Positions 55,994-64,000 of a stretch of 64,000 nt of DNA are shown here, piece after piece. Position numbers and translations under genes: made by a program. The DNA is from Roseovarius pelagicus (GTDB lineage: Bacteria; Pseudomonadota; Alphaproteobacteria; Rhodobacterales; Rhodobacteraceae): assembly GCF_025639885.1 (NCBI RefSeq), contig NZ_CP106738.1, positions 186,001 through 250,000 on the forward strand. Reading direction: 5' to 3'. Each line of letters opens with the position of its first letter. Within the stretch, counting starts at the first letter, position 1. The notes beneath the pieces are model-generated. The model saw nothing but the letters and a program-made list of their open reading frames with translations, did no database searches and was not told where the DNA came from.

Positions 55994-58900
55994 ATTTTCA
56001 TGCATTCTGGTTGGGGATGAAACGCTCTTGATCGGCTGTGGCGAGCAGTTGATCGAGAGGGGTGCGCAGGTGCGCGCCGTAGCCACCCGTGATGCCTCTG
56101 TAGGTGCGTGGGCCGAAGGGCATGGTATTCCCACCATGCACGAGATCACCGACATCAAAGATCACATCGCACCGGGGTCTGTGGACTGGCTGTTAAGTAT
56201 CGCCAACCTGCGCATCATTCCCAAGGATGTGTTGTCTCTACCTGCGCGTGGAGCGGTAAACTTTCACGATGGACCACTGCCCGAACTGGCGGGTCTAAAC
56301 ACGCCGGTCTGGGCGCTGATACAGGGCGCGCAAACCCACGGGATCACTTGGCACCATATGACAGCGGGGATCGACGAAGGCGATATCATCGTTCAGCGTC
56401 GCTTTGATATACGTGGGGATGACACGACGCATACGCTCAATGCACGTTGCTATGCCGAAGCGATGGACAGTTTCCCCGAAGTCATGGTCGAGTTGGCCTC
56501 AGACACACCGGCGCATCAACCACAAGGTTCGGCGGAACGACAATATTTTGGACTGACTGCGCGTCCCGAGGCCGCCGGGCATCTGGATTTTTCGCAATCT
56601 GTGCAGGTTCTGCTGGATTTGGTTCGCGCGCTTGATTTCAGCACGTATTGGAATCCGGTCACAACGGCCAAGATCACCTTGGGCGACACCGTTCTGGCCG
56701 TGGGCACCGCCGAGCGTGCAGAAGGAACGGGCCAGTGTGGGCAGGTTTTGGCCCTGACAGATACGATGATCACGGTGGCGGCTCAGGATGGTGCGCTGCG
56801 ACTGTCTGATTTGCGGGATATGGCGGGGCGTCCGGCAGACCCAAGCGCGCTGTTGCAAGAGGGCGAGCGGATATCGATGCCCGAACCGCTGGAGGCGTTG
56901 GATCGTACGATGGCCACGCTGGCGCGGCACGAGGATTTCTGGCGTGCCCGTCTTGCACAAATGACTGCACTGCAAGTGCCGCTGGCAAAGAAGACCGGTC
57001 AGAGCCCGGATTGGGTGCCGGTCAATATCCCTGTTGATCCTGAGCTGGATTTTGCCACGCGGATTGCTGTCGTGTCGCAGTGGGCGCTATATGGGAGCGG
57101 ACAGCAACAGGCAGATTTCGCCTATCACAGTCCGGTTTTGCGTCGCATGGGCACGCAGGACATATACGTCACCCAATGGGTGCCCCTACAATGTGGGGAT
57201 GCTGAACAGATCGCGTCTCAGCTTGATCAGGCGGAGAAGCATACAGGCTTTGCCTGTGATATTTTCCTGCGTGATCCGGCATTACGGGATGTGAACACAC
57301 CAGCTGTCGCGATCAGCGATACAGGGCCATTACCCGGTACGGTCGTGACGGTGACGCCGGGTAAAAGCGACACCATGACCCTGCATTTCGATCAGGCACG
57401 GCTGAGCGCAGAGGCGATCACGCTTCTACATGCGCGGCTTGAAGCGACGTTACGCAATGACAACCCGCGATCAACAGATGTATCCCTGATCGAGATCTGG
57501 AACGAAACCACCACGCCACTGCCTGAAATTCAAACCATCCATCGCGCATTCGCGGCGCAGGTGGCCAAGACACCTGATGCCGTGGCCGTGATCCATGAGG
57601 CTGAGGTGCTCAGTTATGCCGCTCTCAATGCGCGTGCGAATGCTGTGGCGGCGACTTTGATCAAAGCAGGCGTGCATCCGGGTGTGAATGTGGGTTTGTG
57701 CCTGCGCAGGGGGCCGGGGCTGTTGATCGGGGCACTGGCAATCCTGAAGGCTGGCGGAGCCTATCTGCCGCTTGATCCCGATTACCCGGCTGATCGCCTA
57801 CAACATTGCCTGACAGACAGCGCCGCGTCCGTTATCCTGACAGAGGCTGCGCTGAAGACCACCCTGCCGATGGGCAACGCTCAGGTTATCATATTGGAAG
57901 ATACTTCCGGTGTACAGGATGAGGACGTGGATGGCGGGGCAGGGCCGGATGATCTGGCATATCTGATCTATACCTCTGGCTCCACCGGTTTGCCCAAGGG
58001 CGTGATGGTCGAGCATCGCAATGTCGCAAACTTCTTTACCGGTATGGACGCATATATCACCCATAGCGAGGGTGACACATGGCTGGCCGTGACCAGCCTG
58101 GCGTTTGATATATCGGTGTTAGAGTTGTTCTATACTCTCGCGCGTGGCTACCGCGTGGTGATCGCGGGGGACGAAAATCGTGCCGCCGTCAGCGGTGGCG
58201 CTATCCCGGTTTCGGACAAGGGCATGGCCTTTGGCCTCTATTATTGGGGCAACGATGACGGGGCAGGTCCCAAGAAATATGAGCTGCTGTTGGAAGGCGC
58301 GAAATTTGCCGATCAAAATGGATTTACATCGCTCTGGACACCCGAGCGGCATTTCCATGCCTTTGGCGGTCCTTATCCAAACCCGGCGGTGACCGGTGCC
58401 GCAGTGGCAGCGGTAACCCAGAATCTGAGCGTCCGGGCAGGTAGCTGCGTGGCACCTCTACATCATCCGGCACGCATTGCCGAGGAATGGGCGGTCATTG
58501 ATAACCTGACCAACGGACGCGCGGGCATTGCGTTTGCGTCGGGCTGGCAGCCGGATGACTTCATCCTTCGCCCCGAGAATACACCACCCCAGAACAAGCC
58601 CGCACTCTACGACACATTAGATACCGTACGCGCACTTTGGCGCGGCGATGAGATCGGGTTTCCGACGGCCAAGGGGGATGAACACCGGGTTCTGACCCAA
58701 CCGCGTCCCGTCTCGCGTGAATTGCCTGTCTGGGTCACGACTGCGGGCAATCCGGCGACGTGGCGCGAGGCCGGGGAACTGGGGGCAAATGTGCTGACGC
58801 ACCTTTTGGGCCAGAGCATCGACGAGGTGAAATCCAAGATAGAGATATATCACGCGGCCTTGCGAGAGGCCGGGCACGATCCGGATGATTTTCAGGTCAC

Positions 58901-60512
58901 ATTGATGCTGCACAGCTACATCGCGGAGGATCGTGAAACCGCACGTCGCATCGCGCGTGAACCGATGAAGGATTATCTGCGCAGTGCCGCGGGCTTGATC
59001 AAGCAATATGCTTGGGCCTTTCCAGCCTTCAAGAAGCCCGAAGGCGTCAAGAACGCATTCGAGATGGATCTCGGCGCGCTGGAGGCTGACGAACTGGAAG
59101 CAATCCTTGATTTCGCCTTTGAGCGTTATTTCGAGGATGCCGGGCTCTTTGGAACCGTTGAGGACGGCGTTGCGCGGACTGAACAGCTGAAGGCAATTGG
59201 CGTGACCGAGATTGCCTGCCTGATTGATTATGGCATTGACACACCCACGGTGATGGATGGGCTGAAATCGCTCGCCGAAGTGCTGCGCCGGGCCAATGTT
59301 CCTGTGGCGTTGGAGGAGGATGACTTCTCGATCGCGGCGCAGATTGTGCGCCACGGCGTCACCCATCTGCAATGCACGCCCAGCATGGCGCGGATCATGG
59401 CGATGAACACCGAGGCGCGGCATGCCCTCGGAAGGGTTCGCCACCTATACCTTGGCGGTGAGGCATTGCCGGGGGATCTGGTGCGTGATCTGCGCGATGC
59501 AACCAAAGCTGAAATTCTAAACATGTACGGCCCGACTGAAACCACGATCTGGTCCTCCGTGGCGAAGGTAGGCACCGATCCCGGCAATGTGGCTGGGATC
59601 GGGACGCCGGTGGCCAATACCGAAATGCATGTTCTTGATGCGGATGGTGCGCCGACGCCGATTGGTGTGCCCGGCACACTTTGGATTGGGGGCGCGGGCG
59701 TGACGCGGGGCTATTGGCAGCGTGATGACCTCACGGCTGAACGGTTTCGCCCTGTTCCCGCCAGTGGCAGTGCCGCGCGTCTCTACGATACTGGTGATCT
59801 GGCTGCGTGGCAGCCGGACGGCACGTTACTGTTCATCGGGCGCGCGGATAATCAGGTCAAGATCCGCGGTCAGCGGATCGAATTGGGGGAGATCGAAGCG
59901 TGCCTCAAGACAGTTTCTGGCGTCACCGAAGCCGTGGTCGTAGCGCGAACGGATTCGGATGGTGACACCCGGCTCACGGGGTACATTACCGCGTCTGCCG
60001 CAGTGCCTGAAATGATGTTGCGTCCGCACCTGCAACGGCAGTTGCCAGCAGTAATGGTACCCACGCATTTGATGCAGATCGAAAGATTTCCGCTGACGCC
60101 GAACAAGAAAATTGACCGCAATGCGCTGCCCGAACCAAGCGTAAAAGTTGCGCCGCCAGCTGCTGCCAATGTCACGCAGGCACCTGCATCGGATGTGGGG
60201 CGCATCGTGGCGGGCGTTTGGTCCGGGATCCTCGGGGTGGGAGCCATCGGAATACGCGATAATTTCTTTGATCTTGGCGGGCATTCACTGTTGGCGGTAC
60301 AGGCACACAGAGATATTCGCGCGGCACTCGGCAATGCACGATTGACCATCACCGACGTTTTCCGTTTCCCCGTCTTCGGGGATCTCGTGGCACATCTGGA
60401 AGCCGCAGAACCCACACAAATATCGCAGCCAGAACCAGACGATGCGCCGGACCGGGCCACCACGATGTCCAAGCGGCGCGCGATGCGGGCGGGCCGGGGG
60501 GCAAAGCAATGA
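55986..60512 (+). CDS. NRPS module: formyltransferase, degenerate linker, adenylation domain with inserted luciferase-like monooxygenase, carrier protein
   Basis: A 1508-aa protein. Residues 1-300: formyltransferase (VNFHDGPLPELAG and HHMTAGIDEGDIIV supply the N, H and D of the site). Residues 310-505: condensation-like remnant, no HHxxxDG. Residues 515-1385: A domain with LSYAAL, LKAGGAYLPLDP, YTSGSTGLPKGV, FDISVLELF (A4), then a 330-residue FMN-dependent MupA/Atu3671-type luciferase-like domain (about 743-1070), then NMYGPTETTIW (A5), GRADNQVKIRGQRIELGE, NKKIDRNALP. Residues 1405-1480: PCP (GGHSLLAVQ, Ser about 1434). I read the specificity code as DILQLGMIWK, one off the published glycine code. 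MtaG/MelG of myxothiazol and melithiazol place a monooxygenase at the same A4-A5 point and oxidise glycine. Confidence 0.9.
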   Translation: MFEFSCILVGDETLLIGCGEQLIERGAQVRAVATRDASVGAWAEGHGIPTMHEITDIKDHIAPGSVDWLLSIANLRIIPKDVLSLPARGAVNFHDGPLPELAGLNTPVWALIQGAQTHGITWHHMTAGIDEGDIIVQRRFDIRGDDTTHTLNARCYAEAMDSFPEVMVELASDTPAHQPQGSAERQYFGLTARPEAAGHLDFSQSVQVLLDLVRALDFSTYWNPVTTAKITLGDTVLAVGTAERAEGTGQCGQVLALTDTMITVAAQDGALRLSDLRDMAGRPADPSALLQEGERISMPEPLEALDRTMATLARHEDFWRARLAQMTALQVPLAKKTGQSPDWVPVNIPVDPELDFATRIAVVSQWALYGSGQQQADFAYHSPVLRRMGTQDIYVTQWVPLQCGDAEQIASQLDQAEKHTGFACDIFLRDPALRDVNTPAVAISDTGPLPGTVVTVTPGKSDTMTLHFDQARLSAEAITLLHARLEATLRNDNPRSTDVSLIEIWNETTTPLPEIQTIHRAFAAQVAKTPDAVAVIHEAEVLSYAALNARANAVAATLIKAGVHPGVNVGLCLRRGPGLLIGALAILKAGGAYLPLDPDYPADRLQHCLTDSAASVILTEAALKTTLPMGNAQVIILEDTSGVQDEDVDGGAGPDDLAYLIYTSGSTGLPKGVMVEHRNVANFFTGMDAYITHSEGDTWLAVTSLAFDISVLELFYTLARGYRVVIAGDENRAAVSGGAIPVSDKGMAFGLYYWGNDDGAGPKKYELLLEGAKFADQNGFTSLWTPERHFHAFGGPYPNPAVTGAAVAAVTQNLSVRAGSCVAPLHHPARIAEEWAVIDNLTNGRAGIAFASGWQPDDFILRPENTPPQNKPALYDTLDTVRALWRGDEIGFPTAKGDEHRVLTQPRPVSRELPVWVTTAGNPATWREAGELGANVLTHLLGQSIDEVKSKIEIYHAALREAGHDPDDFQVTLMLHSYIAEDRETARRIAREPMKDYLRSAAGLIKQYAWAFPAFKKPEGVKNAFEMDLGALEADELEAILDFAFERYFEDAGLFGTVEDGVARTEQLKAIGVTEIACLIDYGIDTPTVMDGLKSLAEVLRRANVPVALEEDDFSIAAQIVRHGVTHLQCTPSMARIMAMNTEARHALGRVRHLYLGGEALPGDLVRDLRDATKAEILNMYGPTETTIWSSVAKVGTDPGNVAGIGTPVANTEMHVLDADGAPTPIGVPGTLWIGGAGVTRGYWQRDDLTAERFRPVPASGSAARLYDTGDLAAWQPDGTLLFIGRADNQVKIRGQRIELGEIEACLKTVSGVTEAVVVARTDSDGDTRLTGYITASAAVPEMMLRPHLQRQLPAVMVPTHLMQIERFPLTPNKKIDRNALPEPSVKVAPPAAANVTQAPASDVGRIVAGVWSGILGVGAIGIRDNFFDLGGHSLLAVQAHRDIRAALGNARLTITDVFRFPVFGDLVAHLEAAEPTQISQPEPDDAPDRATTMSKRRAMRAGRGAKQ

Positions 60513-61243
60513 TTGCCCTCAATGCCCAGACCGCCGCACCTCTGCGCAATGACCTCTCGATCGAAGCCGAGGTACGACAGATGTTCGGGCCGCGGGTCGC
60601 GGTATCGGTCACCGACCCTCGTAATCCCAAAGCGCCTTTGTGGCCCGCCGAGGCCGTCGCGATGACGCGTGCGACCTCTGCGCGCAAGTCTGAGTTTGCA
60701 TCGGGGCGCGCTGCGGCACGACATGCGATGCAGTCGCTCGGGCATGCACCGCAGGCGGTACCCTGCGGTGCAGATCGCGCGCCTGTCTGGCCGCGCGGAC
60801 TGACTGGTAGCATCAGTCACACGACGGGGGTTTGTATCGCTATTGTAGGCGAAACCGGTTCATTGCGCAGCGTTGGGGTGGATGTTGAGGATGACAGCCC
60901 GCTGGACGATGATCTGATCCCGTCCGTCTGCACGCTGGCGGAACGTGCATGGCTGGCGATCCAACCCGAGGCCATGCGCGGCAATCTTGCCAAGTTGATC
61001 TTTTCGGCCAAGGAATGTGCCTATAAATGTCAGTTTGCAGTCACGGGAACACTCTTTGATTTTGACACCTTGGAAATCACCCCTGACATAGACACCGGGC
61101 AGTTCGAGGCCACATTCACCCGTGATATTGCCCCTTTCGAGGCGGGGACGTGCTTTCACGGCAGGTTCACAGTTTGCCAAGGCGTGATCGTTACGGCGAT
61201 GGTCCTTGCACGCAGCCCGCGCTGGACAATGCAGGGCCAATGA
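60509..61243 (+). CDS. 4'-phosphopantetheinyl transferase (EntD-like)
   Basis: A 244-aa protein whose ATG overlaps the NRPS TGA (ATGA), so translation is coupled. PPTase signatures: ARKSEFASGRAAARHAMQ, WPRGLTGSISHTTGVCIAIV, VGVDVEDDSPLDDDLI with the magnesium-binding D and E, and KLIFSAKECAYKCQF with the conserved W/F-KE motif. It transfers phosphopantetheine from CoA to the serine of ACP and PCP domains, here most likely those of the PKS and NRPS of the same operon. Dedicated activation supports that the assembly line is meant to be expressed. Confidence 0.93.
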   Translation: MIALNAQTAAPLRNDLSIEAEVRQMFGPRVAVSVTDPRNPKAPLWPAEAVAMTRATSARKSEFASGRAAARHAMQSLGHAPQAVPCGADRAPVWPRGLTGSISHTTGVCIAIVGETGSLRSVGVDVEDDSPLDDDLIPSVCTLAERAWLAIQPEAMRGNLAKLIFSAKECAYKCQFAVTGTLFDFDTLEITPDIDTGQFEATFTRDIAPFEAGTCFHGRFTVCQGVIVTAMVLARSPRWTMQGQ

Positions 61244-61283
61244 GCATGCATGTCCGCATCGGAATAGACGCAGGTGATATGGT

Positions 61284-62243
61284 ATGCGGGGACGCATGAT
61301 GATTTGGGCCATCTGCGGATTGGCCGCGCTGTCGATCGCACTGGTGGTAAGCTGGCGGGGACTTCGCAGCAATTTGCCATCGGCTGAGGTCGTGGCGGCT
61401 GCCTATTCGGTGCCTTTGCCTGCTCCGGCCGATCCGTTGCGAGTGTTTCACCTCGGTCATAGTTTGGTCGGACGCGACATGCCCGCCATGCTGGCGCAAC
61501 TGGCCGGTGACGGACATCAGTACGATAGCCAGCTAGGCTGGGGCACGTCGCTAAAGGAACATTGGGAACCGGATACGCCAATCAATGGTTTCGAGACCGA
61601 GAACGCGCATCCCCATTTTCGCGATGCGCGCGACGCGATCGGATCAGGTGATTACGATGCGGTGATCCTGACGGAGATGATCGAGATCAAGGATGCGATC
61701 AAATATCACGAGAGCGCGGCCTATCTGGGAAAATGGGCTGCACTCGCACGTCAGGCCAGCCCGGCACCGCAGCTCTACCTGTATGAAACCTGGCATAATC
61801 TTGACGATCCCAAGGGGTGGCTGACACGCATCGATGCGGATCTGTCAAACCACTGGGAGAACGCACTGCTGCTGCAAATCCTAGAGCCCGATGCAGCACA
61901 TTCGCCGATGCGAGTCATTCCTGCGGGGCAGGTGTTGGCGCGCTTTGTGCGCAGCGTCGAGGCGATGGGGGGCATGGTCGCAATGCAAGGGCGCGAGGAT
62001 CTCTTTCAGCGGCGTGATGATGGAACACTTGATACGATCCATCTGAACGATCTAGGCGCTTATCTGGTGGCCTTGACGCATTACGCAGTGCTCTACCACC
62101 GCTCGCCGGTCGGGTTGCCCTATCAACTGCAACGGGCGGACGGCAGTGCCGCAGACGCGCCAGAACTGCAAGTCGCAGAGTTGATGCAGCAAACTGTTTG
62201 GGAGGTTGTGACAGGCTACCCAAAGACCGGGGTGGCGCCATGA
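61284..62243 (+). CDS. SGNH/GDSL-like hydrolase, membrane-anchored
   Basis: A 319-aa protein with an N-terminal membrane anchor or signal (about residues 7-24, IWAICGLAALSIALVVSW). The mature part opens RVFHLGHSLVGRDMPAML, with a G-x-S nucleophile region, and ends with DTIHLNDLGAYLVALTHYAVLY, which carries the D-x-x-H of an SGNH triad. ILTEMIEIKDAIKYHESAAYLGKW lies between. Family members act as esterases, often removing or adding acyl groups on polysaccharide. It starts 40 bp after the PPTase and overlaps the next gene's ATG, so it is coupled to it. Substrate is inferred from locus only. Confidence 0.65.
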   Translation: MRGRMMIWAICGLAALSIALVVSWRGLRSNLPSAEVVAAAYSVPLPAPADPLRVFHLGHSLVGRDMPAMLAQLAGDGHQYDSQLGWGTSLKEHWEPDTPINGFETENAHPHFRDARDAIGSGDYDAVILTEMIEIKDAIKYHESAAYLGKWAALARQASPAPQLYLYETWHNLDDPKGWLTRIDADLSNHWENALLLQILEPDAAHSPMRVIPAGQVLARFVRSVEAMGGMVAMQGREDLFQRRDDGTLDTIHLNDLGAYLVALTHYAVLYHRSPVGLPYQLQRADGSAADAPELQVAELMQQTVWEVVTGYPKTGVAP

Positions 62244-63943
62244 CACTGACACGGCGCGATTTCGGTGCACTTGCACTCAGCCCCTTGGCCGCAGCGGCGT
62301 TACCGGGCTGGGCGCAGCCTGTGTCACAGCCAATGGCGATGAACCTTGCACCAGTGACGGATTGGGCGACGCAGCAACCATTTCTGGACATCATGAAAAC
62401 TGCGCGGCGTTGGATCGGACATCTCCCGGGCCAATGGGGTGGCGTCGAGTTTGACGCATTGGCGGCACGTGGCATTTTCGACGCGCAAGGGTGGCCCAAA
62501 GAAATACCCTCCGACCTAGGGTCGATTGGTACGCTTGTCCTGACGGATCTGCCAGAGGATGCCGATCTGGCTGGGCGCTATGTTCTGCGGTTTGACGGCA
62601 GCGGTATCGTCGAGGTCGCTGGGCGGGCGACAAACAAGCGGTATGGCAAAGGTGAAATCAGCTTTGATTTCACTCCCGGGCCGGGGCCCGTCGAAATCCG
62701 CATTCAGCGCAGCGATCGGCGCGGTACAGGCGATTATATACGCAACATCACAGTCACGCGCGCCGAAGATCGGGCGGCGTTTGAGGAAGGTCGTGTTTTT
62801 CGCACGGGTTTCCTCGACATGCTGCGCGGTTGCACTGCGTTGCGGTTCATGGACTGGATGAATACCAACGATTCCCGGCAGGGTGACTGGAACGCACGGC
62901 CAAAGCCAACAGACTTTTCTTATACGCGCCTAGGAATTCCAGCTGAAGTGATGATTGATCTGGCGAACACGCTGGAATGCGACGCGTGGTTCAACATGCC
63001 ACATCTGGCAGAAGATACCTATCTGCGGGCCTTCGCCGAACTGGTGAAGGCAGGGCTTGCGCCGTCGCGCCGCGTCTATGTAGAGCAATCCAACGAGGTC
63101 TGGAACTGGCAATTCGAGCAGACAGAATGGGCCGATGCCCAAGCCGAGGCACGTTGGGGGCAGGAACATCGTGGCGCGCAGTTTCACGGGATGCGCGCAG
63201 CACATGTTGCGCGGATCTGGGCTGAGATATTCAATGGCGCAGATCGCACCCGGCTGATCAATGTCATTGCCACGCAAACCGGTTGGCTGGGGTTGGAGCG
63301 GGATATTTTGGGCGCGCCGCTCTATGTGGCCGAAAATCCAGCGCAGAACCTGCCGCCGCATACGGTGTTCGATGCCTATGCTGTCACCGGATACTTCGGG
63401 CACTCGCTGGGGACCGATCGACGTGCTGACCTGATGCATGACTGGCTGGATCAAAGCCGCGCCAAAGCGGAGGATGAGGCTGTGTCAATGGGCCTAACGG
63501 GCGCTGCGCTGTCGGATCATGTCACGGCACACCAGTACGATCAGGCGGTGATGCTGGCTGCTGCGGAATTGCGCGATGGTAGCGTAACGGGGCAGGCGGA
63601 GGATTCCATCGCCGATCTGCTGGGGCGCGTGCTGCCCTATCACGCAGGCGTCGCCGCCGAACATGACCTGCAATTGCTGATGTATGAGGGTGGCACACAT
63701 GTGGTCGGGATCGGCTCTCAGGTCGAGGATATCGCGCTGACGGCGTTTTTTACTCATCTGAACTATACCCCCCAGATGGGTGCGCTTTATGACACGTTGC
63801 TGGCGGGATGGTTCGATCTGACGGGCGGAATTTTCAGCCACTATGCCGACATGCAGGCCCCTGGGAAATGGGGCAGTTGGGGCGCACTGCGTTATCCCGG
63901 TGATACCAATCCGCGCTGGGATGCTATCGCGCGGCTGCTATGA
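62240..63943 (+). CDS. Tat-exported glycoside-hydrolase-like protein
   Basis: Start at the ATG at 62240 (567 aa), overlapping the TGA of the SGNH-like gene. It begins with a twin-arginine signal, MTLTRRDFGALALSPLAAAA, and an A-x-A site near residue 26. The middle has a beta-sandwich-like region (about 80-190: LADLPED.., GKGEISFDFTPGPGPVEIRIQRS) and a TIM-barrel-like part with RVYVEQSNEVWNWQFEQ, the SNEVWN acid/base motif of cellulase-like and related glycosidases, and MYEGGTHVVG with a likely nucleophile glutamate. It may trim or remodel exopolysaccharide in the periplasm. I do not assign a GH number. Confidence 0.65.
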   Translation: MTLTRRDFGALALSPLAAAALPGWAQPVSQPMAMNLAPVTDWATQQPFLDIMKTARRWIGHLPGQWGGVEFDALAARGIFDAQGWPKEIPSDLGSIGTLVLTDLPEDADLAGRYVLRFDGSGIVEVAGRATNKRYGKGEISFDFTPGPGPVEIRIQRSDRRGTGDYIRNITVTRAEDRAAFEEGRVFRTGFLDMLRGCTALRFMDWMNTNDSRQGDWNARPKPTDFSYTRLGIPAEVMIDLANTLECDAWFNMPHLAEDTYLRAFAELVKAGLAPSRRVYVEQSNEVWNWQFEQTEWADAQAEARWGQEHRGAQFHGMRAAHVARIWAEIFNGADRTRLINVIATQTGWLGLERDILGAPLYVAENPAQNLPPHTVFDAYAVTGYFGHSLGTDRRADLMHDWLDQSRAKAEDEAVSMGLTGAALSDHVTAHQYDQAVMLAAAELRDGSVTGQAEDSIADLLGRVLPYHAGVAAEHDLQLLMYEGGTHVVGIGSQVEDIALTAFFTHLNYTPQMGALYDTLLAGWFDLTGGIFSHYADMQAPGKWGSWGALRYPGDTNPRWDAIARLL

Positions 63944-64000
63944 ATACGCCACTTGCCGCCAGCGTGATCGTGCCAGCGCACAACGAAGCGGCGTATTTGG
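63940..64000 (+). CDS. family 2 glycosyltransferase, N-terminus only (runs off the window)
   Basis: The ATG overlaps the previous TGA (ATGA). The 20 residues visible, MNTPLAASVIVPAHNEAAYL, are the standard N-terminus of a GT2 enzyme. The locus therefore continues beyond the right edge. Confidence 0.75.
   Translation, partial: MNTPLAASVIVPAHNEAAYL

Noticed and set aside
1..64000. CRISPR arrays, rRNA genes, prophage or riboswitches
   Set aside because: No regularly spaced repeats, no rRNA-like sequence, no phage structural genes and no leader matching a riboswitch I recognise.

Overview
The window looks like chromosomal DNA of a marine alphaproteobacterium of the Rhodobacterales (Roseobacter group). 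The basis is the moderately high GC content, alphaproteobacterial gene content (DUF3971/AsmA protein beside queA, a separated valine-degradation set with mmsA, an EnvZ-like kinase, a 47-aa membrane protein beside gap) and a GTTC-N7-GTTC LexA box in front of uvrA. I infer this from the sequence alone; the species is not identified.

Layout. 1-10348: housekeeping genes on the + strand (AsmA-like fragment, queA, MFS transporter, DUF924, sulfotransferase, a dihydrolipoamide dehydrogenase, an outer-membrane barrel plus a 26-aa peptide, SOS-controlled uvrA). 10697-17716: minus-strand catabolic genes, mainly valine degradation (mmsB, 3-hydroxyisobutyryl-CoA hydrolase, acyl-CoA dehydrogenase, mmsA with a divergent LysR regulator), plus a carboxylate-amine ligase and a nitronate monooxygenase. 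18881-27622: CBS protein, coaD, gap, DUF808, an SDR, a membrane AbrB-type protein and a three-gene periplasmic molybdenum hydroxylase of the isoquinoline 1-oxidoreductase type with its own two-haem cytochrome.

27992-32623 is a small accessory island between tRNA-Gly(CCC) and tRNA-Asn(GTT): a complete IS21-family element, the 3' stump of a restriction-type helicase/nuclease cut off by that element, and an orphan membrane protein. After it come an MBL-fold hydrolase, a sensor kinase and a pyruvate dehydrogenase operon of the aceE-aceF-lpdA type, whose lpdA is frame-disrupted.

42079-64000 (running off the end) is a surface-polysaccharide locus with a natural-product assembly line inside it: an asparagine-synthase-like protein, several glycosyltransferases, an O-antigen-ligase-like polymerase, a one-module PKS (KS-AT-KR-DH-ACP-TE), an NRPS module (formyltransferase - degenerate linker - adenylation domain carrying an inserted luciferase-like monooxygenase - carrier protein), a dedicated phosphopantetheinyl transferase, an SGNH-like hydrolase, a Tat-exported glycosidase-like protein and a further glycosyltransferase. 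My reading of the adenylation pocket is DILQLGMIWK, one residue from the published glycine code. The logical product is an N-formyl, alpha-oxygenated glycyl starter extended once by the PKS and released by its thioesterase, possibly linked to the exopolysaccharide. That linkage is inference.

Three genes (lpdA, a glycosyltransferase, the PKS) each carry one extra base that breaks the frame, all between 39.9 and 50.5 kb. This is either local sequence error or real decay and must be settled before function is claimed.
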